DNA of 64,000 bases, taken from the NCBI RefSeq assembly GCF_037975245.1, contig NC_092580.1, forward strand, positions 7,230,501 to 7,294,500, given 5' to 3'. Numbering within the stretch: position 1 is the stretch's first letter; each line of letters begins with the position of its first letter. Below the pieces are notes generated by a model. It was not told the origin of the DNA and did not search any database. It was given only the letters and a program-made list of their open reading frames with translations. Of this stretch, positions 1 to 13,400 are shown one piece after another. The position numbers and the translations under genes are program-made. This DNA is from Apostichopus japonicus. Its lineage: Eukaryota; Echinodermata; Holothuroidea; Aspidochirotida; Stichopodidae.

Positions 1-300
1 TCCTCTCCTCTCCTCTCCTCTCCTCTCCTCTCCTCTCCTCTCCTCTCCTCTCCTCTCCTCTCCTCTCCTCTCCTCTCCTCTCCTCTCCTCTCCTCTCCTC
101 TCCTCTCCTCTCCTCTCCTCTCCTCTCCTCTCCTCTCCTCTCCTCTCCTCTCCTCTCCTCTCCTCTCCTCTCCTCTCCTCTCCTCTCCTCTCCTCTCCTC
201 TCCTCTCCTCTCCTCTCCTCTCCTCTCCTCTCCTCTCCTCTCCTCTCCTCTCCTCTCCTCTCCTCTCCTCTCCTCTCCTCTCCTCTCCTCTCCTCTCCTC
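1..300. repeat. (TCCTC)n pentanucleotide microsatellite
   Basis: The first 300 bases are sixty uninterrupted copies of TCCTC, ending sharply at ACAACAATTCC. The left boundary lies outside the window. The strand is entirely pyrimidine and could form triplex-type structures. It lies in the intron upstream of the first MEST-like exon in the window. Confidence 0.98.
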
Positions 301-576
301 ACAACAATTCCATCCACACCCAAGTCTTTTCCTACTTAATCTTCTTTCTTGTGTCATTTCTCCTTTCATCTTAATTAATAATTATCTACCATTGTTTAAT
401 GGTCCAATTTAGCTGTCTGCCCACCCATCTCTGTTAAATCTGTCCTTAAATCTGTTTCTGTTTCAGGTTAGCCTCTGATGAAGAAGATCCTGCTAGGATC
501 AAAATGTCATGCCTTCTAACTATTTAAGTACCATATTGAATTTGTTTTTCTTTGCTATTCCTTTTCCTACTGTTAG
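301..576 (+). other. Intron upstream of the first visible MEST-like exon
   Basis: No coding segment was recognised here. A polypyrimidine stretch and TTAG lead into the splice acceptor at 576/577. A short hairpin-forming motif at 475-508 (CTGATGA, then GATCC/GGATC arms) is listed separately. Confidence 0.6.
475..508 (+). other. CTGATGA-hairpin-AAA motif, copy 1
   Basis: CTGATGA is followed by a 5-bp hairpin (GATCC/GGATC) and AAAATGTC. Flanking GTTAG (467-471) and CTAAC (516-520) can pair. The layout recalls a decayed hammerhead-ribozyme-like core of the kind linked to Penelope-like elements. A related copy lies on the minus strand at 8010-8041. Function is unproven. Confidence 0.35.
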
Positions 577-707
577 GTTGGTTATGAATATACAGTTATG
601 GGCATGACAGATATGGTGACATCACTACTGGTAGACCTTGAAGTTGAATCTTTCCACATTCTTGCCCATGACCTTGGTGATACAGTTGCTCAGGAAGTAG
701 TTGCCAG
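577..707 (+). CDS. MEST: MEST-like exon a (nucleophile elbow)
   Basis: The acceptor is CTGTTAG|GTT and the donor GCCAG|GTGAGT. It starts in phase 0 and ends two bases into an Arg codon. It encodes GYEYTVMGMTDMVTSLL and then ILAHDLGDTVAQEVV, the nucleophile-elbow segment with HDLG in place of a Ser-type GxSxG. Confidence 0.9.
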
Positions 708-3700
708 GTGAGTAACTAGGTAGCAAATTGAGATTATGGTTTTAAAAACTTTTAAAGTTGAAAGGACTTTCTGGTTGCTGAAGCAGCATTGCTCAAAATA
801 TTATGAATCTTTAGACAAAAACCATATGCATTTGTCACCAGAAAAATCCTTTTAAACGATTATCTCTGAAATTAAAAAGTTCTGAGAAAAAGATTGTTCG
901 ATATTCCTTTCAAACGTTGGACAATTGCAGTAGTTTGTTGAAACATATCCTCTCGTGATTCGAACAATATTCAAATTATGAAGTGCAGTACAGATCTTGG
1001 TTTTATATGGGTCAAGGGTCATCACTTGTGAGTACAAAACCTTGATAGATTATACATTACTTGAAGCTCTAAGCAAAAGGGTTTTGACTTATTTATTTTG
1101 TGATTTTGTGGGATTATTTCCAGAAAAGTTCAGGTAGATCCCTAAAATTGTAAATTCTCCTCAAAGAGAAGTAAATATTCTCTGTCTTGGAATTATGCTA
1201 AGAACTTTTCATGTTTACAAGCAACCTAATAAGGAGTCTCTTTGAATTGATTTTTATTAATGTTTCACCAATTGATCCTAACATTCAATAAAATATGTAG
1301 TTTGTTTGCTTGACTGGAAGGGTTACTGTACATGTCAAATAATGGAGCAAAAGTGGAAAATATCAACAATTTCAATTTGTGCTTTATGACAAAGTTTCAG
1401 AGTGTTGTAGGTAGATTTGAACTGATTAATTGATTTATTGATTAAGTTAAATTTATTTGGTGAAAAGATTGATTTTGGAGGGTAATCTTACTTTATCAAT
1501 CGCAATTTCATTGGTAAGCATTTATTCCATAAGTTTGGTAAAGTTGTTGACCAAATGCGGCCATCTTCTTTATGTTTTGAACGTGCATCTCTGTTGTAAG
1601 TTTGTAGGAAACAAACCACGTAATCTGTCTCTCGGTCCATTAACCATTTCACTTCTCTGTGTTGTCTCAATTTATAGGTTCAATGAAGGGAAGTTTCATC
1701 CGAAATTGAAAATTGAAACCGTTTGTCTTTTAAATGGAGGTGAGCTCGGAGATCACACCCCTCTTTTTTTGAGCAGAGAATTTCAATTTAGTTTAATTTT
1801 TTAAACCTTATATTGATAATTTTTGGAGGAAGAATGAAGTCTAAGATGAAAAGAGTATTTAATAAAGAGGAAGTATCAACAACAAATTCATCCAACTCTC
1901 ATTGTGATAGCTTGCTTTAATGCAGTAATATGAAAATATGAAATATTAATCCACCAGTTTGTAACCCAACAATGGAACAGTCTGTGAAGCTAAGAGCTGG
2001 AATGATGTTTGATGTGATTTCTCTAGCTCTGTATTTTGAAGTTTTTGAAGTGGTCTGGGAGGTGTGGTGGGAGAGGGAAAGGGGCATGGTTGGGGTTGTT
2101 TGCAAGATCTGAGGTTTCCTATATCATAATATAATACTCTGCACCATATTCCCTTGCATCTCTGTAAATGGGTGTACAGTTTTAAGAGACCTACTTCCAG
2201 ATTTTTTGAAGAATCGTTTGCTAAATGTTTCTCAAACCATTCAGTCATTTACAAACCTTGTTTCCCTTTAACATTGTACTCTGGTATAGCAGAAGATTTT
2301 TCTGTGTCGAAAATTTCTTAGCTGTTAAGACTTAACGTTTGATTTCTTCTAATTTGCAGGTATTTTACCGGAACATCATCAGCCTAGACTGACCCAGAAG
2401 GTAACTTACGAAGTATATCACTCCTTTAAGGGAAAAAATCCAACGCATATTCATATGAAATATATTTAAAAAAGAAGCAGGCTGAAATACTTATGCTAAA
2501 TTTAAAACAAACTCATGCATTAGCTTGCATGCATGCATAAGCATGACAGGGGCTTGGAAAGTTCTAAACATTTGGAACTTTTATTATTTTTTTCGTTTTC
2601 TTCATAAAGGATAAAAAAGTGATTTCTACATTTTAACCATGAAAGCCTTTTTTTCACACAGTTCTCACTATTCTGTGTCATGGGATAAAGGCATGGAAAG
2701 TATTATCCTGTTTATGAATAGTTGTTTACATTATTAATTTAGTTCTGTGGTCTTGCTTGATAAAGGGCCTGTTTACAATAGATCCTCAACCAACCACAGA
2801 GTTCAAAGTAAAACACAAATTCACAAAACAATAAATTCAATTCCTAGTGTAAATTTAATTTTCAAAAGAAGAAGTTTAAATGCTGGCTGAAGCAAAGGTG
2901 ACCCCTTATCAAGTGGGGATAGTCGGTATGTACATATCGATACAGAGTTCATGCATATTAATACATACCTATATCGATAGATATTTCATTCCCTATTAAT
3001 ACTTGAACGGTGTTATACAATACCATAGTTGAATGAAGATACAGATTCATGCATATTAATACAAAAATGGTTTTTATTAGACAGTATTAGACTACCCATG
3101 GTGTAACAAAGAGGTTTCATGTGATATCCATCAGATTGGTATATAGTGTAAATAGATGGCCTTTAAACTTTGGGAAATATAATTTAATCCAGATTTAGTT
3201 GAAACAGGTGTAAGTTAATTTATATGTGACTTTCTTCCTTTTCATGCATCTATGGCCGGCATTGTCATAGAATATAAGAAATTAAGAAAAATGAGAAATT
3301 AGCTCACTTTTTGGAATAAATCTTGACATTTACATTCACTATAGATATCCAGTATGTAAATGTAATTGTTAAGAGAAGGGTGGCATGGGTGGGGAAGGGG
3401 GATGGGGAGTCGAAATTCTGAGCTCATTAATAATTGAGATTTTTGTTGTTACCTTTGAGATTAATTTAATAATAGGACCAGGGTTGTCTTTAGTTTATTT
3501 CAGTATTTCACAAGTGTTAGGAAGCTAACAGAAGTTCATTTTAAAAACCCTATCCCATGCAAAGGTCAAAAGGTCTTGGATAAACACTGACTCATGCTAA
3601 GCCCCATCTCTCTTGGTTCAGTGTTCAGAGAGTTAGGAGACAGACAAGTGTCATTTTTGCACACTTTCCTGCTTTTGGGACCGGCAGTTAACTTCCCCAC

Positions 3701-6700
3701 CTGCTGGACGAGAGTGTACCTCAGCATCTGACCACTGTTTGATGATCTTGTGATATCTATGTGCCACTTACCATCATGACCATATTATAGAGGTAGAATA
3801 GAGATCTCAATACATAGCAGCCTATTGTATTTATCTTCGTTGAGTTTGTTACAATGGCGTTTCTTGTCTCCCTGTACAGCTTCTGTTGAATCCGTATATT
3901 GCACCCATTGTGATGCGTTTGATGAACTTCCGTACATATTGCAGAGCGTGAGTACATGTAACTTTAATAACGGTATTGTTTGCCTCATTAATGTCTTCAT
4001 CAAAATACCTTCTTCTCCATCCTATCTAGTTTTTGCACCTTCGTTTGCCCAGTATCAACACAAATAATGTAGCGAGCCGTCTGATTATCAATCCATACTT
4101 TTGTACGACTTTTTCCTCCTACTTTGACCGAATATTACGATGAGGTTATTTACTTGTTAATTAGGGTTTGCAAGTTATATTCTATCACAGTAATCTCTCT
4201 TTTATCAATCGCAAGTTGCTGATATGTAAACAATGGAATGCTGAAACTGCCAGATAAATGCACTTGTACACACTACTGTTGAGTCAGACATAAACGTTCC
4301 TTGTTCCGTACGTCATCATATCCAACAGAAAGGTCACATTGAAAGGTCACATTGGGGTAGTCGGCTTCACTAAAATGACAAGAAAAAGCAGGATAAATAA
4401 TACCTAATTAAAATGTCTCACGCAGTGATTCTAATCTCCTCTCTGCCCTTTCTATGTTATGTTTACGTTTAAGTTCAAAGATCGATGAGAGGTTATTGTC
4501 CATTTCCGGCTTAGACCCATATTTGTTACAGCTCATTAATGCTGACTTTATCACATGAGTTTCAAAGTCGGCCCGAAATTCGTTGGAAAATTGATAAAGT
4601 AGAGTCCGCATATATTCTGATGCATCCCCCTACAACACAATTTCTTGGCATTTTGCTAGTGGTTAGGTTGTTTGTCGTATGAATATAGTGTAAGTTGCAA
4701 CTGAACTAACACACTCATTGCGCGCAGATGAAGTACAGTCTACGCTGAGCCCACTTTCTTATCGTCGTAGTTACGTGACAGGTCTCTGTGGATCACGTGA
4801 TCGTCATACCGCTTTTCTCAAAAAGCCCATTTTTTTTTTTTTTAATTGACAAGTTTAGGATTTTTCAGCCTTTCCCAACATAGGTTTAACTTCATTTTTC
4901 AGATATGTAAAAATGAAACCAGCTGTAATAAAATCTTTATTTTTTTGTCAAAGCTGAAATATCATGAACATTCATCTTTAAAGACGATGTTGGACGATGT
5001 TGGTTCCTCTCTTTAATTAAAACTTTGTAACGGATCTATTAATTTTGTATGTATTCAAAAGCAAAGTATAAATCCAGCAACAGTATTTGGACAGATTGCA
5101 TTGAAGTTTTACTGTCACTGTGAAATTTTTCTTCTTTCACCCTGTTTGGTTGAAACCTCTTTTTTGTTAAGTACCAATCAACCATAACTTATAATGATTG
5201 GGTACAGTAGTACCAATCAACCATAATTTGTAACTTGTCCATCAATATCACACTTGTTGAGCAACAATGAATTTAGGCATGACCAGCAGGTGTTTACAGA
5301 TGAAATGTCACTAAAGCATTCAATTTCTATTGGACTTTACAAAGTTAACAACAATATACAGTAACCAAATTGGGATTAGCTTAAAGGTTGAAACCACACA
5401 GATCTCTTATTGAGAGTGAGAGCTCGTATCCAACTACGTTTGAAATATTTACTGTTGGCTAGAATTATGCCAAACCTGGGAAAAATTTAGCTCTAAAGAG
5501 GCAGCTTACAGAAGACGAAATGTGGCGCTTAAAAGTATTGTAAAACCAGCCAGCATCATTGATCAGTTTTATAGTTTTTGTCGATGAAAACTCACTTCAG
5601 CAGCGAAAAGAAATTATTCAGTTCTGGGAGACGATCATTTTAGTTGACAGTTACAGTACCTCCTTGTGGCAGGACTTGTCTACAAAATAAACAACACAGA
5701 ACCACCAGTGTTGTAATTTTGATATCCATATTTTCTTTTCTCTGGAATAGGAATGGTTTTATCAGGTGTTGAATTTTCAATATCAATGTTTTTACACTTG
5801 CTGTTAGAGATTGATCTCAGAAGCAGTATAAATGCATGCACAACATCAAAATACAAATGGACAAGAAAGGCGCCTGGTGGTGTTGGTGGTGGAGAGGGGA
5901 TGGATAGTAGGTTATGTCACCCTGCTGCTGTGAGTTTAGGTAGCATACACCCATTAAAAGCCCCATTGACTTACACAGTAAATCACAAAAGTATATAATG
6001 TGGTCTCTATTAAGTCTAGATATACATTTATCATATTTATTAATAAGTGTGGTAGAAATGAGATATCTATAGACTTTTAATAATGTCAAGAATCAATAAA
6101 CCATCGTTCTCCTGACAGAATGTTTCTGCGTAATATTTATCATTTCATTGCTAGTAGCAATTCTTATATTTTCACTCCTCACTCCTGGCAGCCGCATAGA
6201 ACACCAAGCATTCGTAAATTTTGTGAATCCACTTTTTGACAACAACAACAACAAAAATCTAAAAAGTACACAGCTTTCATGTTTTCGATCATGTCCTTAT
6301 CTTGATGATGCAAACCTCAAAATTTTATAGTTATAAATCTTCCCCCAAAAAAACAATTTTGAAATATGACATAAAAATCTACTGATAAATTTCGACTTAA
6401 ACATGAGTGAACGGAGACGTTAAGCTTCTTTGACATTTTACGGTGACTGCGGTAATCAGTGCATATCTGAGCCGATTTGTGAAATAACATGTGAAGGTCA
6501 TATTTTGTACTTTTGTTAAACTGTTATCCCTTAAATTACAGACGAAAGGCGTAAGATTCCAAAATCTTTACATCGTCGCCATGCCGACTACGTGAATCTG
6601 TAATCACAGCCCATAGTAGCTTGTCACTCCATTTTTCATCGAGATGACATATTGTGCAGTGATGTGAAAATAATGATCATAACAGCACAAGCTCCAGGCA

Positions 6701-9700
6701 ATTTAAAATTCATTTTGGTTATCATGTTCACAGTAACTTTCAGGAACAGGTTTTTCAAACTGCTTTTATATTAATGCAACATCCAGACTTGCTGCAAAAG
6801 TTTATCCACGCTGCTGTGAGTCCTCTCAAACTTTATTGAAGAAAAAATGGATTATGAATGTTGTCTTCTTTTTAAAAAATATACATTTAGAGATGATTCA
6901 GAAAGTTTCTAGTCACTTAATCAAGGCATCTGTGTTTGCAATATATATACTACATATACAATATCTGTAACAGAAATTTTTTTATGTAATTTTTTTTTAT
7001 ATCTTTTTACTGGTGAAGACTGAAGACAGTATTATACACTGTGAAAGGTTATTGTAATTTTTATCATTAAATAGCCACAAATCTGCGTTCATTATTTCTC
7101 TGTGTATGGGTTGTAACTTGACTTCAGGCATTACAGCGTGTCTTATGGTGAATGCGAACTACAAAATTTGTGGGACACAGAATTTTTGGTATAATTATTA
7201 AATAGTGAGTAACTCAAGGAACAGAGCTATATGGTTATAGTACGATAGATCATAGAACAGCTATATGTTTGCAGTAAGATATATCTTGCTACTTAAATTG
7301 AGTATTAAAACTTGTGGGCATTGGTCAGAATCCAGCAAAGTGTTGACCCAACACAATATGCAGGTTTAGAATGGAATAGATGTTTTTTTTATCTCCCAAT
7401 ATTTCAGAGGAAAACTCAGGCAGAATTGTAAATATGTTTTAGATTAGCAAACCGAGCAAGAAAGAAACATTGAGCACTAGAAATGTTTCTGTCTAGCCAT
7501 TCTAGTTTTCAAGATATTCTCCTTCCGAATATGGTGAAGGCTAAAGATGATTAATACGCTCCTTCCAGCCAGTCCAGGCATAAATGTTTTCATCAAGATG
7601 TTGAAATTCCTGATGACTCGATCAACCCAAAAGTGTCTAAATTTATCTCTATGAAAACAACAGAGTACCCATATGGATTATATTTTAAACAGTCTGGTCG
7701 TTGACCAATTTTTAATATTGCTTTGTAAAGATGTAATTTGAAGCTGCAAGTCTTAATATTTTTCTATTGGGTTTTGTGTTGTTTTTAAGAGGCTGATCTT
7801 ATGGTCTGGTAGTTAGACTAATTAATCCAGCCACTTTGATCGATGAGCCTCGGATGCTTTGAAGGGTCATTTCTATAAGACGATTTCTACAACCTGCACA
7901 ATTGGGAGTGACCGTTAATAATCTATCGTTTAAATAAAATAAAACTGTTAGCAAACTGCTTATCCACTAGAGAGACTGTGTAAGAGAATGTGTAAAAGAA
8001 AGTTGGCCTGACGTTTCGATCTTCGCAGGATCTTCTTCAAAGGCTAAAATTTTAGCCTTTGAAATTTCTCCCGAGGTACTGACCTCTTGGGCAATGATTG
8101 GAGAAAGATTTTTGCACACAAAAGAACAACCGTATTGCAAGATCATTTGATTCTTGTGTGCTGATACAAATGCGGTAAAAATGTCATTGAAATAACAATT
8201 AAAGTTCACTGAACTTCTCAACAAATATTTAAACAGATTTATGATTAATATACTTTTGGAAAGATACCTTGATTCTGGTTTGTGAAATCAATTATATTGC
8301 TTCACTATAATTGATTAGTTAAGAATATATATGTGTGGTCATTAGCTAAAGTTTTAATGGTAAGCAGATTGCTAGAGTAGTCCTAGTTATCCAAAGTTCA
8401 CTGAACTTCTCAACAAATATTTAAACAGATTTATTATTAATTAAACTTTTGGAAAGATACCTTGATTCTGGTTTGTGAAATCAATTATATTGCTTCACTA
8501 TAATACAGTAGATTAAGAATATATTTGTGAGGTCATCAACTAAGGTTTTAATGGTAAGCAGATTGCTAGATAGGTCCTAGTTATCCATCATGATGTACAA
8601 ATCACTGGTGAGGAAACAGCTGGCATGGAGATTAAGAACTCTTAGACCAGTCTGTCTGTCTGTCAGTAGACAATTTTAATCCGGTGAAATCCATCGTGGG
8701 AGTTATTGTTGAGGTACGGCCTCAATCTTCAGTCAATCGCAGCATAAATGTTGTGAACATGTTGGAAAGAAAACAACACATGAATATAAAGTTATTTCAT
8801 GTCCATGTTGTGTTGCCATGGCTTCATTTGTGTTCAAATTTTGTTCATCAAAAGCTAAAGTGTGCAGATAAATGACATTTATAAGAATTTTGTTTCTTTT
8901 TAAAACTTGTTGGCTCAAGGGTTTCTGTACAGTAATCTTTGGTGAATGTGTGAACGTTGTGTTCTTTTCTGACTCTCTGGCAAAGTTGAGGGCACTTGTT
9001 CACTAGTTGAGGTCTTCAGAGTTTATAGGGATGTGTTCATTTGCTATGAAAGGTGCAGGGATATTCCAAGACAAATCTTTTATTTCGAATTGTATGAATA
9101 TTGTAAAGATTACTAGTATAAGATTATGGAAAAGTCCTGAAAATTGCAATAAAGTTGAAAGAAGACATTAAATTCTGAAAAGGTTAATTAATGCTTGACA
9201 TCTATGAGACAGTTGTTCGTCAGTTTGGGTTATAGCCTTATAACGATATAATGATGTGTATTGTGTGGTCGGTGTCAAGTTTAAAGTCATTTTATATTTT
9301 CATTGATTTAGTTAAGTCTTTTTAGAGCTGTATGTGTTAGCAAAGTATGAATCCCTGCCTCTCTACATTGGGATGTGTTTTGGTTACTCTAATGATCACT
9401 ACATTTAAATGTGATGTGTATTCAATCAATGTTATGTGTATTCAATCAATGTTATGTGTATTCAATCAATGTGATGTGTATTCAATCGATGTTATGTGTA
9501 TTTCAGTCTTGGAGAATGTTTTGGCTCATCTACCCAACCGACAGAGGAAGAATATAGAGACCACTGGGCTTTAACCAGGTACAATGACGGTCACCTGGTG
9601 CATCATGGGTAAGTCTCAAGGGAAGGTGATCATGTGACATATATCACAGATTAAACATGGCCCAAGTTACTGATGTAAGACATGAATACTGTTATTAAGA

Positions 9701-10442
9701 CTGGCCACCTGTTATATAAACTTAAAATCATTATTGAGGTCAAATATAGACTTTGGTTTTGGAGATAATATATGAAATGATTGCTATCAACTAACTGGTG
9801 TTTCCCTTGTGTCTCTATTAATGGGAGATTGTAATTAATAGTTATTATGTAAACAACATCAGTAAACAAAAATCAGTCTAGATTTAAAGACTTTCTCACT
9901 TTGATTTATGTGTCATCACTCGAATGCTTACTTTGTAACCATGACAACTTGTGTTACACAGACTTAATTAATGGCAACTTTTGGTTGTTTGTGTTCATGA
10001 AAAATTCAACAAATAAAAGGTCAGTTTGGAAAGAAGTATTTGAAATTGATTTATGTGGGAATAAAAAAGTAGTATTGTTTGAAATATCCACATTAAATTC
10101 AATAACATTTGTCATGCTTGAATCATGAATCATGCCAGAATAGCAAATATAATCCTACATTCACTTTAAGCTGCTGTAGGACTTACCTGTTTTAACTGTC
10201 TACACATCTAGTTATTGCAATAAATATGAGTATGAAATGGAAAAAACCCACAAGTGCCTTAATTCCCTTCAATTCCATCGGTGACATGAATTATTACATA
10301 AGCTGCACATATTCCTTATCCTTCACCATTAAGTGAAACGGGAAAAAAAAATTATTATGGTTCTTATGGATATGTGGATTGCTTTGATATTATTTATTAT
10401 GATTATGACACTGGATGCTTGTACTCTACATTGTATTCTATC

Positions 10443-10499
<57 letters not shown>

Positions 10500-13400
10500 T
10501 ATATATATCTATATATATATCTATATATATATATATATTTATATGTATTTATATGTATTTATATTTTACTTTTTATTTTCTTAGGTTGATTCAATACATA
10601 GGAGAGAGATTTGCTAACAGAGACAGATGGGTGTCAGCTTTAGCAGAAACAAAGTTACCACGTGAGTACAGAACATTTGTTTGCTTCTAGAAGAAGGTGT
10701 AACAGTTGTTTACAGATATATGTTTTTAATCTTAATTGGTGCTTCTACTGCACACTTTGAGATTTTGTACTGCTTTGATGGTAACATAGGGGAGGAAGAG
10801 AAAGGGGTAAAGAGTGGTCCAAACTACTTGATCATGAGGGTCGTTCTCTGCCTCTCCTCTGTGCTCCATCACTTACCACAATCATCCTTAGTTCCTTAAA
10901 CATTAAGGTATCTATAGTCTTGGTTAATTTGTAATAAAACAAAGGGCAACAATGTGTGAAATGTATGGTACAGTAAGGTTATGATAGTTGCAATGTAAGT
11001 GACCTTTAAAGTAGGTTGGAAAATAGTTGTAACCATTTTGAATTCCTGAAAGAAACTATGAAGTCTCTCTTACTGAACTTGCAAAATTGTGAAGGGTAAC
11101 CGGGGATTGCAAAGTCGGCCATGACTATAACGCAGATCGCAAAGTCGGTAATTACCATTACGGTTAGATTCGTCCAACACGGCAACATACAGAAACGCTG
11201 TACTCAAAGCGGAAGACTTCGTTGTTTGGCCGTGCGACGGGAGACCGTAATTTCTCAGACAGGTTGCTATTACTATAAATCGTATTGTCTGCAAGGTTTG
11301 TCATTGTTTTACAAAACATTCAACAGGTTGAATAAAATTATCAAAAGAACATTAAAGTTGTACTTGGTACTATTAAATTAGTAATTGTTGATAATATAAT
11401 GTAGTTAACATGTCAATAAAATGTTAAAATATGTTGTGTTTGATACAGAAATTGTCAACCCCCTATACAGTAGTCCATGTACCCAAAGATTTGGTTAGGT
11501 CCATTATTTGATAGGGGTCACTGAAGTTGGCTTCAATTAAAAACAAAATTGGTATATCTATAACGAAAATGACTGCTTGTACGGCAGAACACGTATAAGG
11601 AACACACATTATTTGTTTATGTATTTTGAAATGAAGTTCTCCTTCGACTACTCATAAGTGTATATTAAATGCCAACCTTACGCATTACGAGTAGAAGCCC
11701 AGTGGCAAATCTTACTCTGTTCAAATTAATCAGGTCACACATCCTGAGTCTATGCATTCTAAGTTCTTCCAATAACGCCATCATATCCTTTCGGGATTTT
11801 CTTAGGAACCTGCTGTAACCTACTTTAATAACATGCTTTCAACAGGAGCCTTTGATGGCAATTAGGCTTACAGTTAATAAAGGAAAAATGTTCTTTATTT
11901 TTTTTTAAATCAAAAGAAGCCTCTCATACACATTGCTATGATGGATAACATCTTAAAAGGCAGTTTGTTTGTTCTAGGATTGATTATTCCTTTCAAAGAG
12001 TAAAACCAAATTGTTTAAACTAACTCATAAAGAAGTGCAAGAATGAGTGGTTGCTAAATTATTAGTCTTTGTATTTATTATTTAAAAAGGCCGCATGTAA
12101 ATAAATACACAGGTGAATATAATAGAAATTAAGTATGGAGCTGTTAGGGTGCCATCTAAACCTTTAAATCATTTAATGATTTCTGTTGAATCACATCCAT
12201 AGCAAATGTCTGAAGTTTCTGCTAATTTGGTATAGTTAATTTTCGATGCTGAATATTTGTTGTTTAATTTACATGTTACTTTAGTATTTTGCTGCTACAG
12301 TATATCATATTTATTGTTTGTTAACAGGCAGTAAATTCTGTTCATTGACATAGGTGAAGGAGAGAGGGGTATTACCCTCACCCCCCCCTTACCCATACAT
12401 AAAAAGTATGTAAAGCATTATGCAATGTAGTCCACTTCCCCTCCATCTTTGGCTATGTCCATCTCCCCCTTCCCCCCTCCCCCCTCCCAAGAAAACAATT
12501 GTCTCTCTACTCCTTTGTTGAAGCAGAAATCTTGAGTCACTTCCTAAATCTTGCACATCTACTGTAGCTGTGGTTTAAATTTAGGCCTTTGTATATTGTA
12601 TCAGATGATATCACAATTCCATCGTCCTTTTCATTCTTGGTTATTCGGATTAAACTAGCACCAAGTAAAGTTTGATGATCTACTGTATGATCTAGCTCTC
12701 AATATTGTTAGTATCGTTTATTGCAATTCATAATGTTTGGTCCCTGAATCCTAGGCAAAGGAATCTATTCGATGGTGATGGTGTGTATGCATTGGTGTAT
12801 GTGTGAAAGGGTGGGTATGTCTGCGTGTATGTATGTATGTGGACATGAACAATGGAATTCCCAGTCCTCAGACATCATTTGAAAAAAGAATTGATATACC
12901 ACAATAATAATTATATTGTTGGGGTCCTTAGTCTGAACGTACAGTAAAACATACATCTGTGTATTTGTGTATGTGTGTGCGTTATGTGTGTATGTGATGC
13001 CCTTGACTTGCAAACACAAAGAAATACGATGGTAAACTTGGTATGCGGATCTATCTTTCTATGGATCATAGGTCTTCTAAGGTCACCAGGGTTGCTGAGA
13101 ATGAGGTTTTTGCTTGAAATGTTCAAAGTTGGAACTTAGTTCCAATTGAAAGAAATGATTTGAGTTATTTGCCACAGTTGGAAAAATATGATAGAAAGAA
13201 TAAATCATCTTTTTAATTAGTACTACTTTAAGGACTATCAAAATGAATTAAATAATATGTCAAGTTACCAACCTGACAAGGTGTAACTCTGTTGTGAATA
13301 TTTTTACATCCTATCATGATAATGTCCTTAAATTGAGACTGACATGGCACCTCAAGACTACTGTAGAATAACAACAAGCTATTAACAATTAGGAAAGTTA

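Larger units (their letters stand above)
3948..9506 (+). other. Large MEST-like intron (5.6 kb)
   Basis: This is the intron between exons d and e. It contains a possible antisense coding exon (4408-4629), a repeat fragment with a palindrome (8010-8061), a 192-bp tandem duplication (8201-8587) and a 20-bp minisatellite at its 3' end. Nothing else was recognised. Confidence 0.7.

Noticed and set aside
10333-10589. Tyr-Ile-rich open frames
   Set aside because: They are translations of the (TA)n array.
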